From Isochrysis galbana (lineage: Eukaryota > Haptophyta > Isochrysidales > Isochrysidaceae), in the NCBI GenBank assembly GCA_018136815.1, contig CM030937.1:5288632-5352631 (forward strand): a stretch of 64,000 nucleotides of DNA. The letters run 5' to 3'. Below the pieces are notes generated by a model. It saw only the letters and a list, made by a program, of their open reading frames with translations. It searched no databases and was not told the origin of the DNA. Positions 21,644-31,678 of the stretch are shown here, in pieces. Position 1 is the stretch's first letter; each line of letters begins with the position of its first letter. Position numbers and translations under genes: made by a program.

Positions 21644-21795
21644 AACTGCAGAAACTGCCCAACTGCAGAAACTGCCCAACTGCAGAAACTGCCCAACTGC
21701 AGAAACTGCCCAGCTGTAGAAACTGCCCAACTGCAGAAACTGCCCAGCTGTAGAAACTGTCCAACTGCAGAACTTCCCAACTGCAGAAACTGCCC
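21644..21795 (+). repeat. 17-bp minisatellite, nine units
   Basis: The unit is AACTGCAGAAACTGCCC, with variants AGCTGTAGAAACTGCCC and one 16-bp unit; 8 x 17 + 16 = 152 bp accounts for the whole span. Because 17 is not a multiple of 3, all frames stay open and give repetitive ORFs on both strands that are not genes. Confidence 0.95.
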
Positions 21796-21899
21796 ACCCT
21801 CCTCATCTGCCGCCCACCCGCCTTCGCCTGCCACCCCTCCTCGCCTGCCCGCCCTGAGAAAAGGCTTTGAAAAGGCTCCTGCCCTCCTCGTCTCCTCCC

Positions 21900-21955
21900 T
21901 GCCTTCCTACAACTAACTTTATAGTTGGTCGCCATGGAGCGCGCCGCCGCTCCCC
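21900..21955 (-). repeat. Short repeat end also found at 40235-40295
   Basis: The complement of 21914-21955 (GGGAGCGGCGGCGCGCTCC, CATGGCGACCAACTATAAAG, TTAGTT) matches 40240-40290 with small changes. It looks like the outer end of a repeat family with an AACTWWSTTTATAGTT-type terminus. Confidence 0.6.
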
Positions 21956-22153
21956 ACCTCTCTTTCGGGCCCCTCGCCGGCACATCGTGCAGTAGTGAAG
22001 GAAGGGGGGGGGGGGGCCAAGAGCCATTTTGTGGGTGAACACACATATATCTTAACCGGCGAAGCACCCTAGGTAGGAGGTGCTGCATGTCACAGTTGCC
22101 TCGATGACCGGGTGTGTTCAACAATGTAGGGAAGGTCCGTTTACCCCTAGTAT

Positions 22154-23095
22154 ATGGAGCTCAGAGCACTGAACGATCACGAAGCATCTTCAAAGGTGCT
22201 CCCTGCCGCCGCTCAAGAGATACCATTCACCAAACGTGACATATCATATTGTGCACGTCCTTCATTCGCGGCTCGTCATGCAACGCTTTCGTCAGTGGAT
22301 GACCTAGCATTACTCACGCCTTTAGGCATGCCTAATGATGAGGGTGGGATTGATCCTACGGTTCTGAAGGCGCAGTTGCCTGCCTATCTAGCTGCGGTAG
22401 TGATGGTGCATCAGTACTAATATCAGTTTTTTACATCAGTATCAGCTCACCTCGAGCTGATAACTGATATCAGTTATCAGTTGTCAGCAGCTTGGAGCGG
22501 GGAGAAAACAAAACACCCAGTCCCCTTTACTTTCTACATCCAAAAAAAAGTGCAACAAAGTTGAGTTTTACTGAGGTTGGATGGGAGTCGAATTGGTTCT
22601 CCGCACTGCGCCACGCCCACGCGCTGTCACCTGAGCCACTTGACGCTCACATATTGCCTATATAGTGACGTTTTGTCGTATTTAGCTCTGCAGCAAATAC
22701 ACAAGCCACTGATATCAGTTGATATTCTGCTCGCTCAGGACCTTTGAGGTGATATCAGCTGATGAGGTCCATCAGCTTATATCAGCTATGATATCAGTAT
22801 CAGCCTCGAAGTTGTTGTCAGCTGATGAACTGATGCACCATCACTGAGCTGCGGCGTCCCATGCAGCAAGCAATTCAGATGACGTCGACGACTTTTCGGC
22901 TTCCGTGCTCAACTGGTGGCGTACCAATGGCAAATCGTTTCCGGCGTGGGCATCCGCGGCTCGTGTGGTTTTCAGCATCTCTCCAAACTCAGCCTCGTGT
23001 GAACGTGTGTTTTCCTTGCTCCGTTTGATGTACGGTGACCAGCAATCGGGTGTGTTGTCAGACCACCTGTAGGCCTCGTTGATGAGCCGCTTCAA
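22154..23095 (+). pseudogene. hAT-family transposase C-terminal remnant, interrupted by a MITE
   Basis: The frame entering from 22154 runs to LKAQLPAYLAA at 22397. Beyond the inserted element it resumes in frame at about 22854 and contains the hAT dimerisation signature: VLNWWRTNG, then a region ending ISPNSASCERVFSLLRLMYG. An in-frame TAG follows SDHL near 23070. The N-terminal and DDE parts are not recognisable upstream, so this is a decayed 3' part of the transposase gene. A different hAT fragment lies at 63481-63990. Confidence 0.75.
22398..22846. mobile_element. 449-bp hAT-like MITE with 8-bp target duplication
   Basis: The terminal inverted repeats are TAGTGATGGTGCATCAGT at 22398 and the complement of ACTGATGCACCATCACTG ending at 22846. 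The 8-bp AGCTGCGG is duplicated on both sides (22390-22397 and 22847-22854), the size expected for hAT insertions. There is no coding frame. The interior is rich in overlapping TGATATCAG/CTGATATCAG palindromes near both ends. Dropping the element plus one target copy restores the flanking reading frame. Confidence 0.9.
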
Positions 23096-23099
23096 TAAG

Positions 23100-24022
23100 C
23101 GGGTAGTGGGTAGTGGGTTGATCGGTTGACGAGCGCGATCGTTTTGGTATTTTCTGTGTGCGCTCTCGATGCGTTAGCGTTAATTGTGTTGCTTAACTAA
23201 CTGTTGTTTGCATGCCTGAACTCTATACTCTATTGATCATACTAGCATATACTATGGCACGCGCGCGCGTAACGCGTAACACCTCGCTCGTTGCCGGTGG
23301 CGGCCCGGTGGCCGGTGGCCGACCCGGTGGGCCGGTGGGGCTCGCTCGAACCTCGAAAAACAAAAATTTCGCAAAAATTAGGGCAGGCATAAACACCGAA
23401 ATTTTCGAAAGTAATTTGGGCCGGTCAGACGCGAAAACCTGGCCGGGGCCAAAGAGCGGCGTACTGCGTACTACGTAATATCTTATTAGCACAGTCCCAA
23501 CCCCAAGCATTCAAGAGGTTAGTCTAAGATACGCTCAGGCTCTAGATGCCCCGAGCGAAGATGCGCAGGGCACGTTTGACGTGAAGCAAGGGCGGCAGGG
23601 CGGCGAGCAGCACACGGAGCCGTTCATGGGGGGATGGGGGGGAGGGGTGGTCCCTCCGAAGCACCCCCCCCCTCCCCCCCCCCCCCCTCCCCCCCGGCGG
23701 CTTTCCTTCCCCGCGGCGATCGTTGCGCACACAGCACTGCCCAGAATCTGAAGAGAGAAGGAGAGAGGACGTCCACGAGCCCCTTACTGACTCCTGGGGG
23801 GGCGGGGGGGGGGGGGGGGGGGCGAGGAAGAAGGAGGTGTCACCCCCATCTTCTCTCCCTACCGTTACTACCAAGAAACTCTAGGAGTACTCTGCTCTAC
23901 TGCTTTAGTGAGTTCGAGTATTGAATACTCCGAGCAAGGAAAAGGAAGTTCCGGCTCGGCCGATCGATCCGACGGCCTTTTGTCCCTCTTCCTCGGCTCC
24001 CTCCACCACCTGCGTAAGCAAC
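23100..24022. other. Intergenic; G/C-homopolymer 5' region of the next gene
   Basis: 23240-23500 has alternating CGCG and GGTGGCCGGTGG repeats and AT-rich words, with no gene seen. 23620-23880 contains paired C and G runs and CT/GA stretches, the low-complexity block usual just upstream of genes here. A plausible 5' UTR leads to the ATG at 24023. Confidence 0.4.
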
Positions 24023-25414
24023 ATGAAGACGCTGCGAACACTCGCGCTCGTTGGCTTCGCTGTCGGAGCGCCCATTATTCCAGAAGGCCTCAACGACAAG
24101 GGAAGCATGAACACGCACTCCATGAGCGAGGAAGTCGGGCTGTACCCACTGACAGCCGTGAGCTCCCCCACACGAGGGGCGACGAACAGCAAGCCTGAGA
24201 CCCTGAGCAAGCCGGTCATCGATTCCGTGGCTCTTCACCACGTTGAACAGGCTGCGATAAGGGGTGGCTATGCCGCCTACGATTCCGCAAACGTCCTCAC
24301 TGACGCTCGTCGCCTACATGCTGCAGAGTCTAACGAGCAGAAGCACATTGCGGCAGGCGATCTGCTCGAGATGGACGGTGGGTACCTCGGCGGTCCTGCA
24401 ACGAGCCCTCCCGAAGAGGACGGAGAACCCGCATCATGGCCTCAATTCGCTGCTCTAGGACTTGTGACCGGTGGAAAGTACCTAGTCGCTGGCTTGGAGA
24501 CTGGCGCAGACTGGGCGACTGGCGGGGTTGGACAAGCGTCCTCCAACTCTGGAACAAATACTGCGCATCGGTTTGAAGAGGTTGGCGTGACAACGACGGA
24601 AGACTTTGCAAATCTTGTCAACGGTGGAAGTCTAGGCCGCCGCCACATGCAGGATGGTATCGCAGGCACCACGGGATCGACGGGTGCTGTCTACTCGTCT
24701 CCTCCCATCGATACTTCGATTGTGCCTGATGTCGTACCTGAAGAGAAGCTGCTTGGAAGGCTCGTAGGGAAGCTTCTGGGTGGCTCAAAACAAGGAGGAA
24801 ACGACCAAGGTAATGATCATCGCCCCCAAGACAGCTATGTTCAGAATGACAAGAAACAGTATGACGATTGGGGAGGGAGCACGAGTGATAGCCAGTCGGA
24901 TGAATGGGGTCAAGATGAACACAATTCCGAAGGTCATATGAACCCCAACAAGGGAGGTCATGGGCTGCACAATCACGACGCCGATTTCAGTCTTGATGAG
25001 CACTATCAACAAGGCAGCAGTGTGAACGAGATGGCTGGCGTTGCACTCGCTGCGAAAGGCCATCCGATCCTCGGGCTTGTGGCGATGCACAACGAGGGTG
25101 ACGGTCTAAGCGAAACCATGGGCAACGTTGCGGCGGTAACGCTAGCAGCGTCCGGCAACCCGGGTCTAGGATACCTTGCCGCCCAAGCCGCCAGGCCCAA
25201 GGAAAACGGCCAGAGCAGGTCGCTCAGCGGAAATGATATCTTGCCGGAGTCGGACAGCCAGGCAGAGCCAGCTTCCATCCCTGATGAAGCTCTCGAGGCA
25301 CTTCGTGAGGCCATCAAGATGGATCCTCAAAACCTGCAAATCTCAGTTCAGGACAGGCCTAGTGCCCTCGGGAACCGTGATCTACCGCTGGCAGCAGGGC
25401 CGCTGGGCACGTAG
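24023..25414 (+). CDS. Secreted hydrophilic protein, unknown function
   Basis: I favour the ATG at 24023 (463 aa) because it starts MKTLRTLALVGFAVGAP, a plausible signal peptide; the frame is open upstream to 23921. A Gly-rich stretch at about 160-180 (GLVTGGKYLVAGLETG) may be weakly hydrophobic. The middle (about 285-370) is dominated by Asp, Asn, Gln, His, Gly and Ser (QGGNDQGNDHRPQDSY, DEWGQDEHNSEGHMNPNKGG). Two Gly/Ala modules then follow, NEMAGVALAAKGHPILGLVA and GNVAAVTLAASGNPGLGYLA, which look like a tandem repeat. No catalytic motif is seen. The gene is less GC-rich than its neighbours. A cell-surface, scale or mineral-associated protein is possible but speculative. Confidence 0.65.
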   Translation: MKTLRTLALVGFAVGAPIIPEGLNDKGSMNTHSMSEEVGLYPLTAVSSPTRGATNSKPETLSKPVIDSVALHHVEQAAIRGGYAAYDSANVLTDARRLHAAESNEQKHIAAGDLLEMDGGYLGGPATSPPEEDGEPASWPQFAALGLVTGGKYLVAGLETGADWATGGVGQASSNSGTNTAHRFEEVGVTTTEDFANLVNGGSLGRRHMQDGIAGTTGSTGAVYSSPPIDTSIVPDVVPEEKLLGRLVGKLLGGSKQGGNDQGNDHRPQDSYVQNDKKQYDDWGGSTSDSQSDEWGQDEHNSEGHMNPNKGGHGLHNHDADFSLDEHYQQGSSVNEMAGVALAAKGHPILGLVAMHNEGDGLSETMGNVAAVTLAASGNPGLGYLAAQAARPKENGQSRSLSGNDILPESDSQAEPASIPDEALEALREAIKMDPQNLQISVQDRPSALGNRDLPLAAGPLGT

Positions 25415-26229
25415 TTGAATGGTCGTTCGCTGTCGCGTTCTTGTCTCTCGCCGTGGCGAATTTCGTGCAAGACTTTGCCATTTGCCACTGCCACCTCCTC
25501 GTCTCTATCCATGTTCGTTGGAACTTCGGGACCTCGGATCTCGGCGTTTGTGTCGAATCAAACCGTGGAAATACTCGGGACCCGACACTCGGATGATGTT
25601 GGCTTTTCGTTTATACGACGATTTTGCCTGCTCACGACTCTACCCGCCGCGTCTCACGCTCCTTATCCGCGGCTCTCAGAAGGGTTGCGTATGTTTTGGC
25701 AGCCACGCCCACACCCACACTGTCCAATGTCTAATGTCGATCTATTGACTTTGTTTGTCTATTGCCATCTCAAGTCTTTTTTCTTAGTAGCAGTAGCCAC
25801 AACCAACTCTTATAGTAGGGATCATGGGGAGGCGCCTCGTGCCCTCCCCCTGAGGCACTAACACCCCTTCAGGCGGGCCTGCCCGTCAACCTCATGCCCT
25901 GCCTTCTGGCATGGCTGTGAGCACCGAAGAACAAGGAATGAGGGGGGAGCGGGAAGGAGGGAGTGGAAGAGGCGAGGGCGATGGCAGCGAGAATCCTGAG
26001 GAAGGAGTATCTACAGTAGCCTAGCGGACATTTTCAAGAATGCTGTTTTTTTGCTGGCATGGCTGAGCAATCAACAGACCTGACCAAACCCTCCCCGAAC
26101 GCACGCGAGCACATTCACATGCATGGAGTCTTTTGCCCCCTAATTCTAATTCCAAGAGGGACGTGCGAACGGTTTCATCCTCGAGTGCTCGGGTTCTTGG
26201 CCGTCGGCTGCGCCGCCCTCCTCGCCTCA
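25415..26229. other. Intergenic; fragment of an AGGCGCCTCGTGCCCTCCCC-type repeat
   Basis: 25825-25860 (GGGGAGGCGCCTCGTGCCCT, then CCCCCTGAGG) matches 63015-63045. Otherwise there are no recognisable features; plus-strand frames here look like 3'-flank shadows. Confidence 0.4.
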
Positions 26230-27106
26230 ATGTTCTGCAGCCGCTCGGCGCGATTCCCAGAGCCTAAGTCGTTCGGCCCAGGACCTGCCGCAGTGAATAT
26301 TCGGGAGGCCCACAAGCACACAGGCTCCGCACACCGCCATGCTCTCCAGTCAGCGCCAGCAGTCAGTATGAAATTTCGATACGGCACCAGCACAGAACAG
26401 AGCCGTGCCCGGCCGGTGAGCCGCGGCTCAATGGTTTCGTCCGTGGAAGCACAGTCGCGAGTTGGGTTGGATACGAGCTCCTCTGTCGCATGCTCTGCAA
26501 ATGCGAGCACATTGTCGCGATCGAGGTCGGGGCCGGGCTATGGCGACTCAAGGCCCAGGTGAGTGATCGATTGTGCCAGTATCCAGGTGCACTGCTGATA
26601 ATAATGCAAGCTCGTCGATGCGCTGTTCACAGCGTAATCTGCTGCCCCTCAATCTATTCATGTGTAGATCCTTCCTCACGACGTCTCCTTACGCGTATCG
26701 CTCATCTCAAGCTTGGTCGTTTGGCGCAAAGACAGAACGAAGATTTCTAGGCACTGCAGAAGGCGACAGTCAGTGGCGGGGCATGAAAGTCATTGCCGCC
26801 ACGGAGTTGCTCGGCCGGGATACTCCTTCTCCGCTGCATCCAACGATTGGTACAAATTCAATGTGGAATATGAAAAAGGAGTTCGGAAAGGGTGGGCCAG
26901 CATACACCATGCGACCCCTCACTGCTCAACCAGTGAGCGACACACCCGGGCCAGGCGCCTACACCTTGTGGAAGTCCGAACTGCGCACGACTGGCGGGCA
27001 GCAGCCGCTCGGCGGCGGCTCCCGCGGTCCAAAGAGCTTGCTGGTGCGCTCTGGGAGCGCCCCGGGGTGGCGAAGACCGGCCACTGCCGTTATGAACAAG
27101 GCGTGA
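26230..27106 (+). CDS. STPGR/SHIPPO-repeat protein, likely axonemal
   Basis: Predicted join(26230..26558, 26668..27106), about 255 aa; the 109-nt intron (CAG|GTGAGT ... GTGTAG|AT) splits an Arg codon and restores the frame. Sperm-tail PG-rich motifs are visible: FPEPKSFGPGPAAV near the N-terminus, SSQAWSFGAKTERRF in exon 2 and SDTPGPGAYTL near the C-terminus. Such repeats occur in microtubule inner or associated proteins of cilia and flagella. The start is uncertain: TGTTCTGCAG just after the chosen ATG could be a splice acceptor, and the frame is open back to 26059, so a 5' exon may be missing. Confidence 0.7.
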
Positions 27107-27328
27107 GTGCAAATTGAGTCTAGATCATTGTGACGGCAATGACTTTGTGCATGTGCGCATGTGACATCGCTGTAGCGTAGCAGCAACACGCCATGGGTTG
27201 GATGAAAAGACTACGATCGAGACAATGAAAAAAATATTGTATGGCTATGTGCAATGATGGCCTGGTTTAGCACATGGCATGATGTAATTCAAGTGACAGT
27301 TAGTACCGCTACTGCCACTAGCGTTGTA

Positions 27329-27446
27329 GGGCGGTCAAACGAGGCCTTTTAACTACTAATAGGGGGACATAATTTGACCGTTCTCCAAAGCCCACAACAA
27401 AACTCCTAGGGGACCCGCCTGTCGCCACGAACATCTTCGCCAGAAA
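27329..27446 (+). repeat. Transposon-like terminus TAGGGCGGTCAAAC
   Basis: It starts TAGGGCGGTCAAACGAGGCC, then TTTTAACTACTAATAGGGGG and ATAATTTGACCGTTCTCC. The copy at 35971 has the same order (TTATAACGACTAAC, GGGGGGCTG, TTTTTTGACCGTCC). A block resembling the 40.3-kb element end (GTTAGTACCGCTACTGCCAC) lies immediately 5' at 27300-27320. Confidence 0.65.
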
Positions 27447-27870
27447 ATTAACTAAGTTTATACTTGGTTCGCCCATGGGGGGGCACGAGCCCCCCCCTCT
27501 CTCCACTCCTCCCCTGCCATGGGGGAGGAACCACCCGCTCTCCTGGCACGCCTGATGGCCTGCCAGGAGCACACTGCCCTGCTGACCCATCCCTCTCCCC
27601 ACAGGCCCGCCTGACTCGCCCGCCCTGGCCCGTCGTGGCCTGCCCATCCCTCTGACCAGCCCCTCCTCCCCCTGGGCCCCCCTGATCAGGACCCCCCAGC
27701 CCCCAGCCAGCTCCAGTCGACTGGCAGGGGCTCGAGAGCCAGCGAGGGAGAGGCAGGAGGGGCCAGGGCCATGCCCCAGCCTCACCTGCCCCCTGAGCTG
27801 CGCTCCCAGGCCCCTGCCGGCCTCCTGGGGACCTGAAGAGGGGCCGCAGGCGCGCGCCATGGGCCCCCGC
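27447..27870 (+). repeat. Dispersed repeat, family of 56.8 and 59.8 kb
   Basis: It begins AACTAAGTTTATACTTGGTT, then a CCCATGGGGGGGCACGAG hairpin, then CTCTCCACTCCTCCCCTGCC and CATGGGGGAGGAACCACCCG. The same order occurs at 56815-57250 and, without the 5' end, at 59785-60240. Frames such as CCTGGCAYGCCTGATGGC are conserved between copies, but no protein family is recognisable. Confidence 0.85.
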
Positions 27871-28650
27871 CGCGGGGAAGAGAGGAGGAAAAGTGAAGAG
27901 GGAGGGGAGGGGGGAGCGGCAGCTCTCCCCTCCGGCGTTTACGTGTCTTCTCGCCCCGTTTGGGTAAGAGAAGACGGGGGCGCCAGAGCCAGGAGAGAAG
28001 GGCCGCGGCTCGCCGCGGCCACTCGCCTCGGCGAGAGAGATTAGCGCTTCTGGCTTCTGGGCTCCCATTCACGAGTGCCCCCCCCCCCCCTGCGTTGTTT
28101 TTACCCAAAAGGGGTTTTCCCCCAGCGTGGACTCGAGGAGAGGACGTGCTGGGGTGCGCGGGGTCGGTGCGTGCACTGGGGGGAGGACAAATATCGGGGG
28201 GAGGGGGCGGTGCCCCCTCCCCCCGGTAGCACTCGGACACCTGGCTCGTCAGGCATGGCGGGATTCCGGGACGGAAAAGTTGTGTCCAATTAGCTAGTGG
28301 GGTTGGCTAGGATATAACATTAATTATTTTATCTTCGCCAGAAAATTCCCCTCCCCCCTCGCTCCTCCATTGCACACGCTCTGGGGATAAACATATCATC
28401 AAATTATGTTACGAATGGTGCCCCCAACGCCCTTTCAAACATGCCACAGACACTAGAAATCAGGCTCTAGACGCGCACATATGGACTGCCTGCGCGTCGC
28501 CATGCGGCGCACAGACAGTCCATACACATATCTTACGAATACACACGCGCACTGCCCCCCCAATTCGACCCCTCCGAGCCCTGTAGCCGAACTGCTGACC
28601 GGCCGCGCCTGCTGAGAGAGACAATCTTTCGAAAACCCTTAAGTGAATTG
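27870..28650. repeat. Repeat mosaic without genes
   Basis: 28215-28320 is the inverted partner of 70-195. The rest (GC-rich, with C runs at 28079 and G runs at 28195) shows no coding region. 28450-28530 has an imperfect inverted repeat around GGACTGCCTGCGCGTCGCCA and its near complement. Confidence 0.6.
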
Positions 28651-29310
28651 ATGAAGACCGAAGTAAAGCAGCGCCACGATATAATCATAATCCAACGGCC
28701 AACACCGAGGGGGGGCCGGAATCAGGGTCACACAAGGCCCAAGGGGGTGGTTCCTTGCACCGGCGATACCTGAACGCGCGACTTAGCCTAAAAACGCTAG
28801 GAGCACGCAAGGAGGTAAGCCAAGTGAGGGGCAAGCAGGCGACAAGGGAGGCGGCAACGGAGGCGAGGGCAAAGAGAGCGAATGGGCGAATGTAGGATCC
28901 TGCGACGGTGACTCGTGGCTAGCCTACAAGGAGGGGACATAGAAACGCAGACAACTTCTAAAACAAAAATGGCGATCGCGGATGCGACAGAGATACGACG
29001 AGGTCGCAAAATGCAAACTCGACTGCACCCAGAAGCAGGTAAAGAAACCCGGGGGAGCAAATCAAACCTATTTGTGAGGGCGCCTGGGAGGAAGAAAGGT
29101 GGGGAAACTTCCCTTCTCTTCGAGAGAAAGAGGGAGAACGCTCCACAACCCAAGATCCTAGGCATCCACGCGAAGAAGCTTTTGACCGAGAACGAGAGAA
29201 GCAGCAAGCAGCAGAGAATTATAACGATAAATGCCGAACGAACGACGAAGAGAAGAGAGAGAAGCCTAACGAGTGTCGATTCGCGAATGCGACAGATGTA
29301 TTTGATTAAG
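28650..29310 (+). repeat. Dispersed repeat, copies at 44335-44655 and 63060-63190
   Basis: 28655-28990 aligns with 44335-44655: GACCGAAGTAAAG, GCGCCACGATATAATC, GGTGGTTCCTT, ACCGGCGATACCT, GCACGCAAGGAGGTAA, AAAACAAAAAT and GGATGCGACA. 29140-29290 aligns in reverse with 63060-63190 (GATCCTAGGCATCCACGCGA, CTTTTGACCGAGAACGAGAG). The plus-strand frame 28915-29322 (135 aa, basic) has no known motif. At 44 kb this repeat follows a retroelement-like ORF directly, so it may be that element's 3' UTR. Confidence 0.75.
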
Positions 29311-29589
29311 GCTCAATGTTAATGTCTAGAAGCAAAAACACGTGATTCGCCTTGTTTTCTTGGGGCGTGCGGCGTGCGGGCGCCTGGCCGCGCCACGAGC
29401 CACGAGCCACCGAGCCGCGAGCCCGCACAACGATAGGTGGCAATTAGAGTTACTTTTCGGCTGTTACCAGCGAGTTTGGCACAAGTTACTTTTTTCACGG
29501 TTTCCTTCCCAATTTTCTCGAAATTTCTTCGCGCTGAGACGTCCCCCAAATTTCGCACAAAAGTAAAAAGGTTTGCTAATAAACTCTTA

Positions 29590-29690
29590 CCATGTCCTAG
29601 AGGTTAGAGGGGAGTGAAAGGAGCAAGGGCGTGGCTACTAGCTAAAGGACCAGGGCCACGCGCGAGGAGAAAAGGTTTTTCTCTCAGACT
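29590..29690 (+). repeat. Diverged SINE-like fragment
   Basis: GGGGAGTGAAAGGAGCAAGG, GCGTGGCTACTAGCTA and CGCGCGAGGAGAAAAGGTTT resemble the middle and end of copies at 53600-53780 and 60895-61035. The match is weak. Confidence 0.35.
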
Positions 29691-29915
29691 GCCGCGTCGA
29701 AACGCAGTAGAAGTAGGAGTAAGAGCAAGAATCGAGGATTCCTACGCCCGCAACTCTTTCCTCAAGTCAAAACTAATAGCCGCCACAGCCATGTCACAAC
29801 CACAATTTGCAACGCAGGCGCACTGCATCTCTTGGTCACAGTGCACGTATAGCGGTGACTCAGGCCACAGCGTCAAGGATACGGGAACCATGAGATGCGT
29901 CGGAAAGCAGCTATC

Positions 29916-30624
29916 CTAGAGAGCCTCAAAGGTGATCTCCTGCGTCTCATGCATCGAGGTGCCCTCGATGGCCTTGAGCTTCTCCATGAACTCTGCCTCG
30001 AGCGGGTTGTACTCGGTCTCAGCCCACGCGCCGTGCTCCTCCAGGGGCTGGGTGATCGAAACCTGTGGCAGTCGGGGACGGGGGACGCAACACATGCTGT
30101 CGGCGCCTGGAGCATTCTACCGACGGATATGGATGAGCGCATGAACCCGATGCGACTGGAAGAAGGCGGAGTCTTTGCAAGTAAATCTAGCTGTGAATGC
30201 GACTTACCTTGAAGTCCATGCAGCCGCCGCAGACCTGGCGTGTAATCTTGGCCTTGGGGAGGGCCTTGAGCTTGGGAAGGTACTCATCGAGCAGCGCCTG
30301 GCACGCCTTGAGGCTCTCGGAGTCGCCCGGACCGCCCGAGGGACCAGGTGCGTACCTGCAGCGGGCAGTGGAGACCGAGTAAGCGATCCACAAGCATCGT
30401 TATCTTTATCCGACGCACAGGCGGAGGTGGTCGATGTGATGCTAGCGGGCGATGTGGTCGTCTCACTTGCAGCGCCACTCCCGAGCCACGTTCTCGAAAG
30501 CCACGCCAGTGTCTCCAATCTCCGCCATGTGCGGCGAGGGTGCGCGAAGCGCCACCGGGCGCGCCGCGATGGACAGGGCCTCAGAGCCGACGAGGAGGGC
30601 GAGGGCGGCGACGACAGACTTCAT
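29916..30624 (-). CDS. Conserved plastid-targeted small protein, unknown function
   Basis: Predicted join(30624..30467, 30355..30208, 30062..29916), 150 aa. Introns are 111 nt (AA|GTGAGA ... CTGCAG|GT) and 145 nt (AAG|GTAAGT ... CCACAG|GT). The N-terminus MKSVVAALALLVGSEALS is a signal peptide followed by a basic stretch, a plausible bipartite plastid presequence; the mature protein starts near MAEIGDTG. Fixed-looking segments are FENVAREWRCK, the CGGC pair in RQVCGGCMDFK and the C-terminal ETQEITFEAL. The CxxC-like pair could bind metal or be redox-active, which is inference. The pattern reminds me of uncharacterised plastid proteins of red-lineage algae, but I cannot name a family. Confidence 0.75.
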
Positions 30625-31294
30625 GGTGACTGATGGTAGGAGGGACATCGAGAACAGAAAAGGAGTGAGCGGACAGAGAAGAGGTGGGGAAGGGAAGGGA
30701 AAGGGGGGGGAGGGAGGGGAGGGGTGTGGGCGGTGGGCCGTGGGCGGGAGAGAGACTGAGAGGAGTGGGGGGGGACAGAGGGGGGCGCCGTGGTGGGTGT
30801 GGGTGGGAGGAGGGAGGGAGGGAGGGAGAGAGGCGAGAGCAGTGCGGGGCCGCACTCACTCGTGTGGGGGTCGGGGGCTGCTGAGGTGGTGGGTGATTCT
30901 CTCGTCCGTCGGCGAGGGGGGGGGGGGGGAGAAAGAAAGGGGGGGGGAGAAAGAGGGGGGGGGAGAAAGAAAGGGGGGCGGGGGGAGAGAGAAAGAAAGG
31001 AGGGGGGGAGAGGCGAGATAGAAAGAAGAAGAGAGGGAAAGGAGAGGCGCGCTAGAGGAGAGAGAGGATCGCTCTTCCCTTGTATCGGGCGCAGCAGCAG
31101 GAGAATGAAGGAAAGGAGGCCCCCCCCCCGCCCCACCTCCCCCCTCTCGGTCGCCTTCCTCAGCAGCTCTTCCTCACTCTCACTCCTCTTCCCGCTCACG
31201 TCTCTCGAAGAGTGGAAGAGAAGCGCACCCTTCACTTAAAGAACGGGAGAGGGGAGAGACAATAATACTACTCTACTGGTGCCGCTCTCTCCTT

Positions 31295-31336
<42 letters not shown>

Positions 31337-31678
31337 CTCCTCCAGGTGCGCGCGAGATGTGCCGAGAAGAGACTCGGGGGGGGGGGGGGGGGAAGAGATA
31401 CCGGCAGGGGTGCCCTTCTCACTTCTCACGGGAGGGGGGGGGGGGAGAGGGGGGTCAATGAAAGAAAATAAAAATAACAAATACCGGTGAGGGCCGTACC
31501 ATTGAGTACCGAGGGGGGCCTCCGTCTGCCGCTTCCACGCCCCCCCCTTCCTCGTCGGCGTGGCCAGTCCGCCGCGCGCTCCTCCTCTCGCCTCGCCTCC
31601 CCCCCTTCCCCCTCCCGCCTCCCCCTTCTCCCCCCCTCTCTCCTCCCCCCTCCCCCCCTCCGCGCCACCGCCAACGTC
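30625..31678. promoter_or_regulatory. Shared divergent promoter block, polypurine/polypyrimidine
   Basis: The small plastid protein (-) and WDR75 (+) diverge from here. The plus strand is purine-rich at 30660-31030 (GGGA, GAAAG and long G runs), has about 22 GA units at 31291-31334, G runs at 31378-31392 and 31435-31444, then a pyrimidine run to the WDR75 start. Frames across it are low-complexity translations. Confidence 0.45.

Noticed and set aside
21644..21795. CRISPR-like array
   Set aside because: Units are 17 bp, contiguous and without spacers, in a eukaryotic context; this is a minisatellite.
21610..22124. Repetitive ORFs with NCRNCPTAETAQLQK-type units
   Set aside because: Frame-independent translation of the 17-bp minisatellite; not a Cys-rich protein.
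22841..23095. Minus-strand ORF of 84 aa
   Set aside because: Antisense shadow of the hAT dimerisation region that reads properly on the plus strand.
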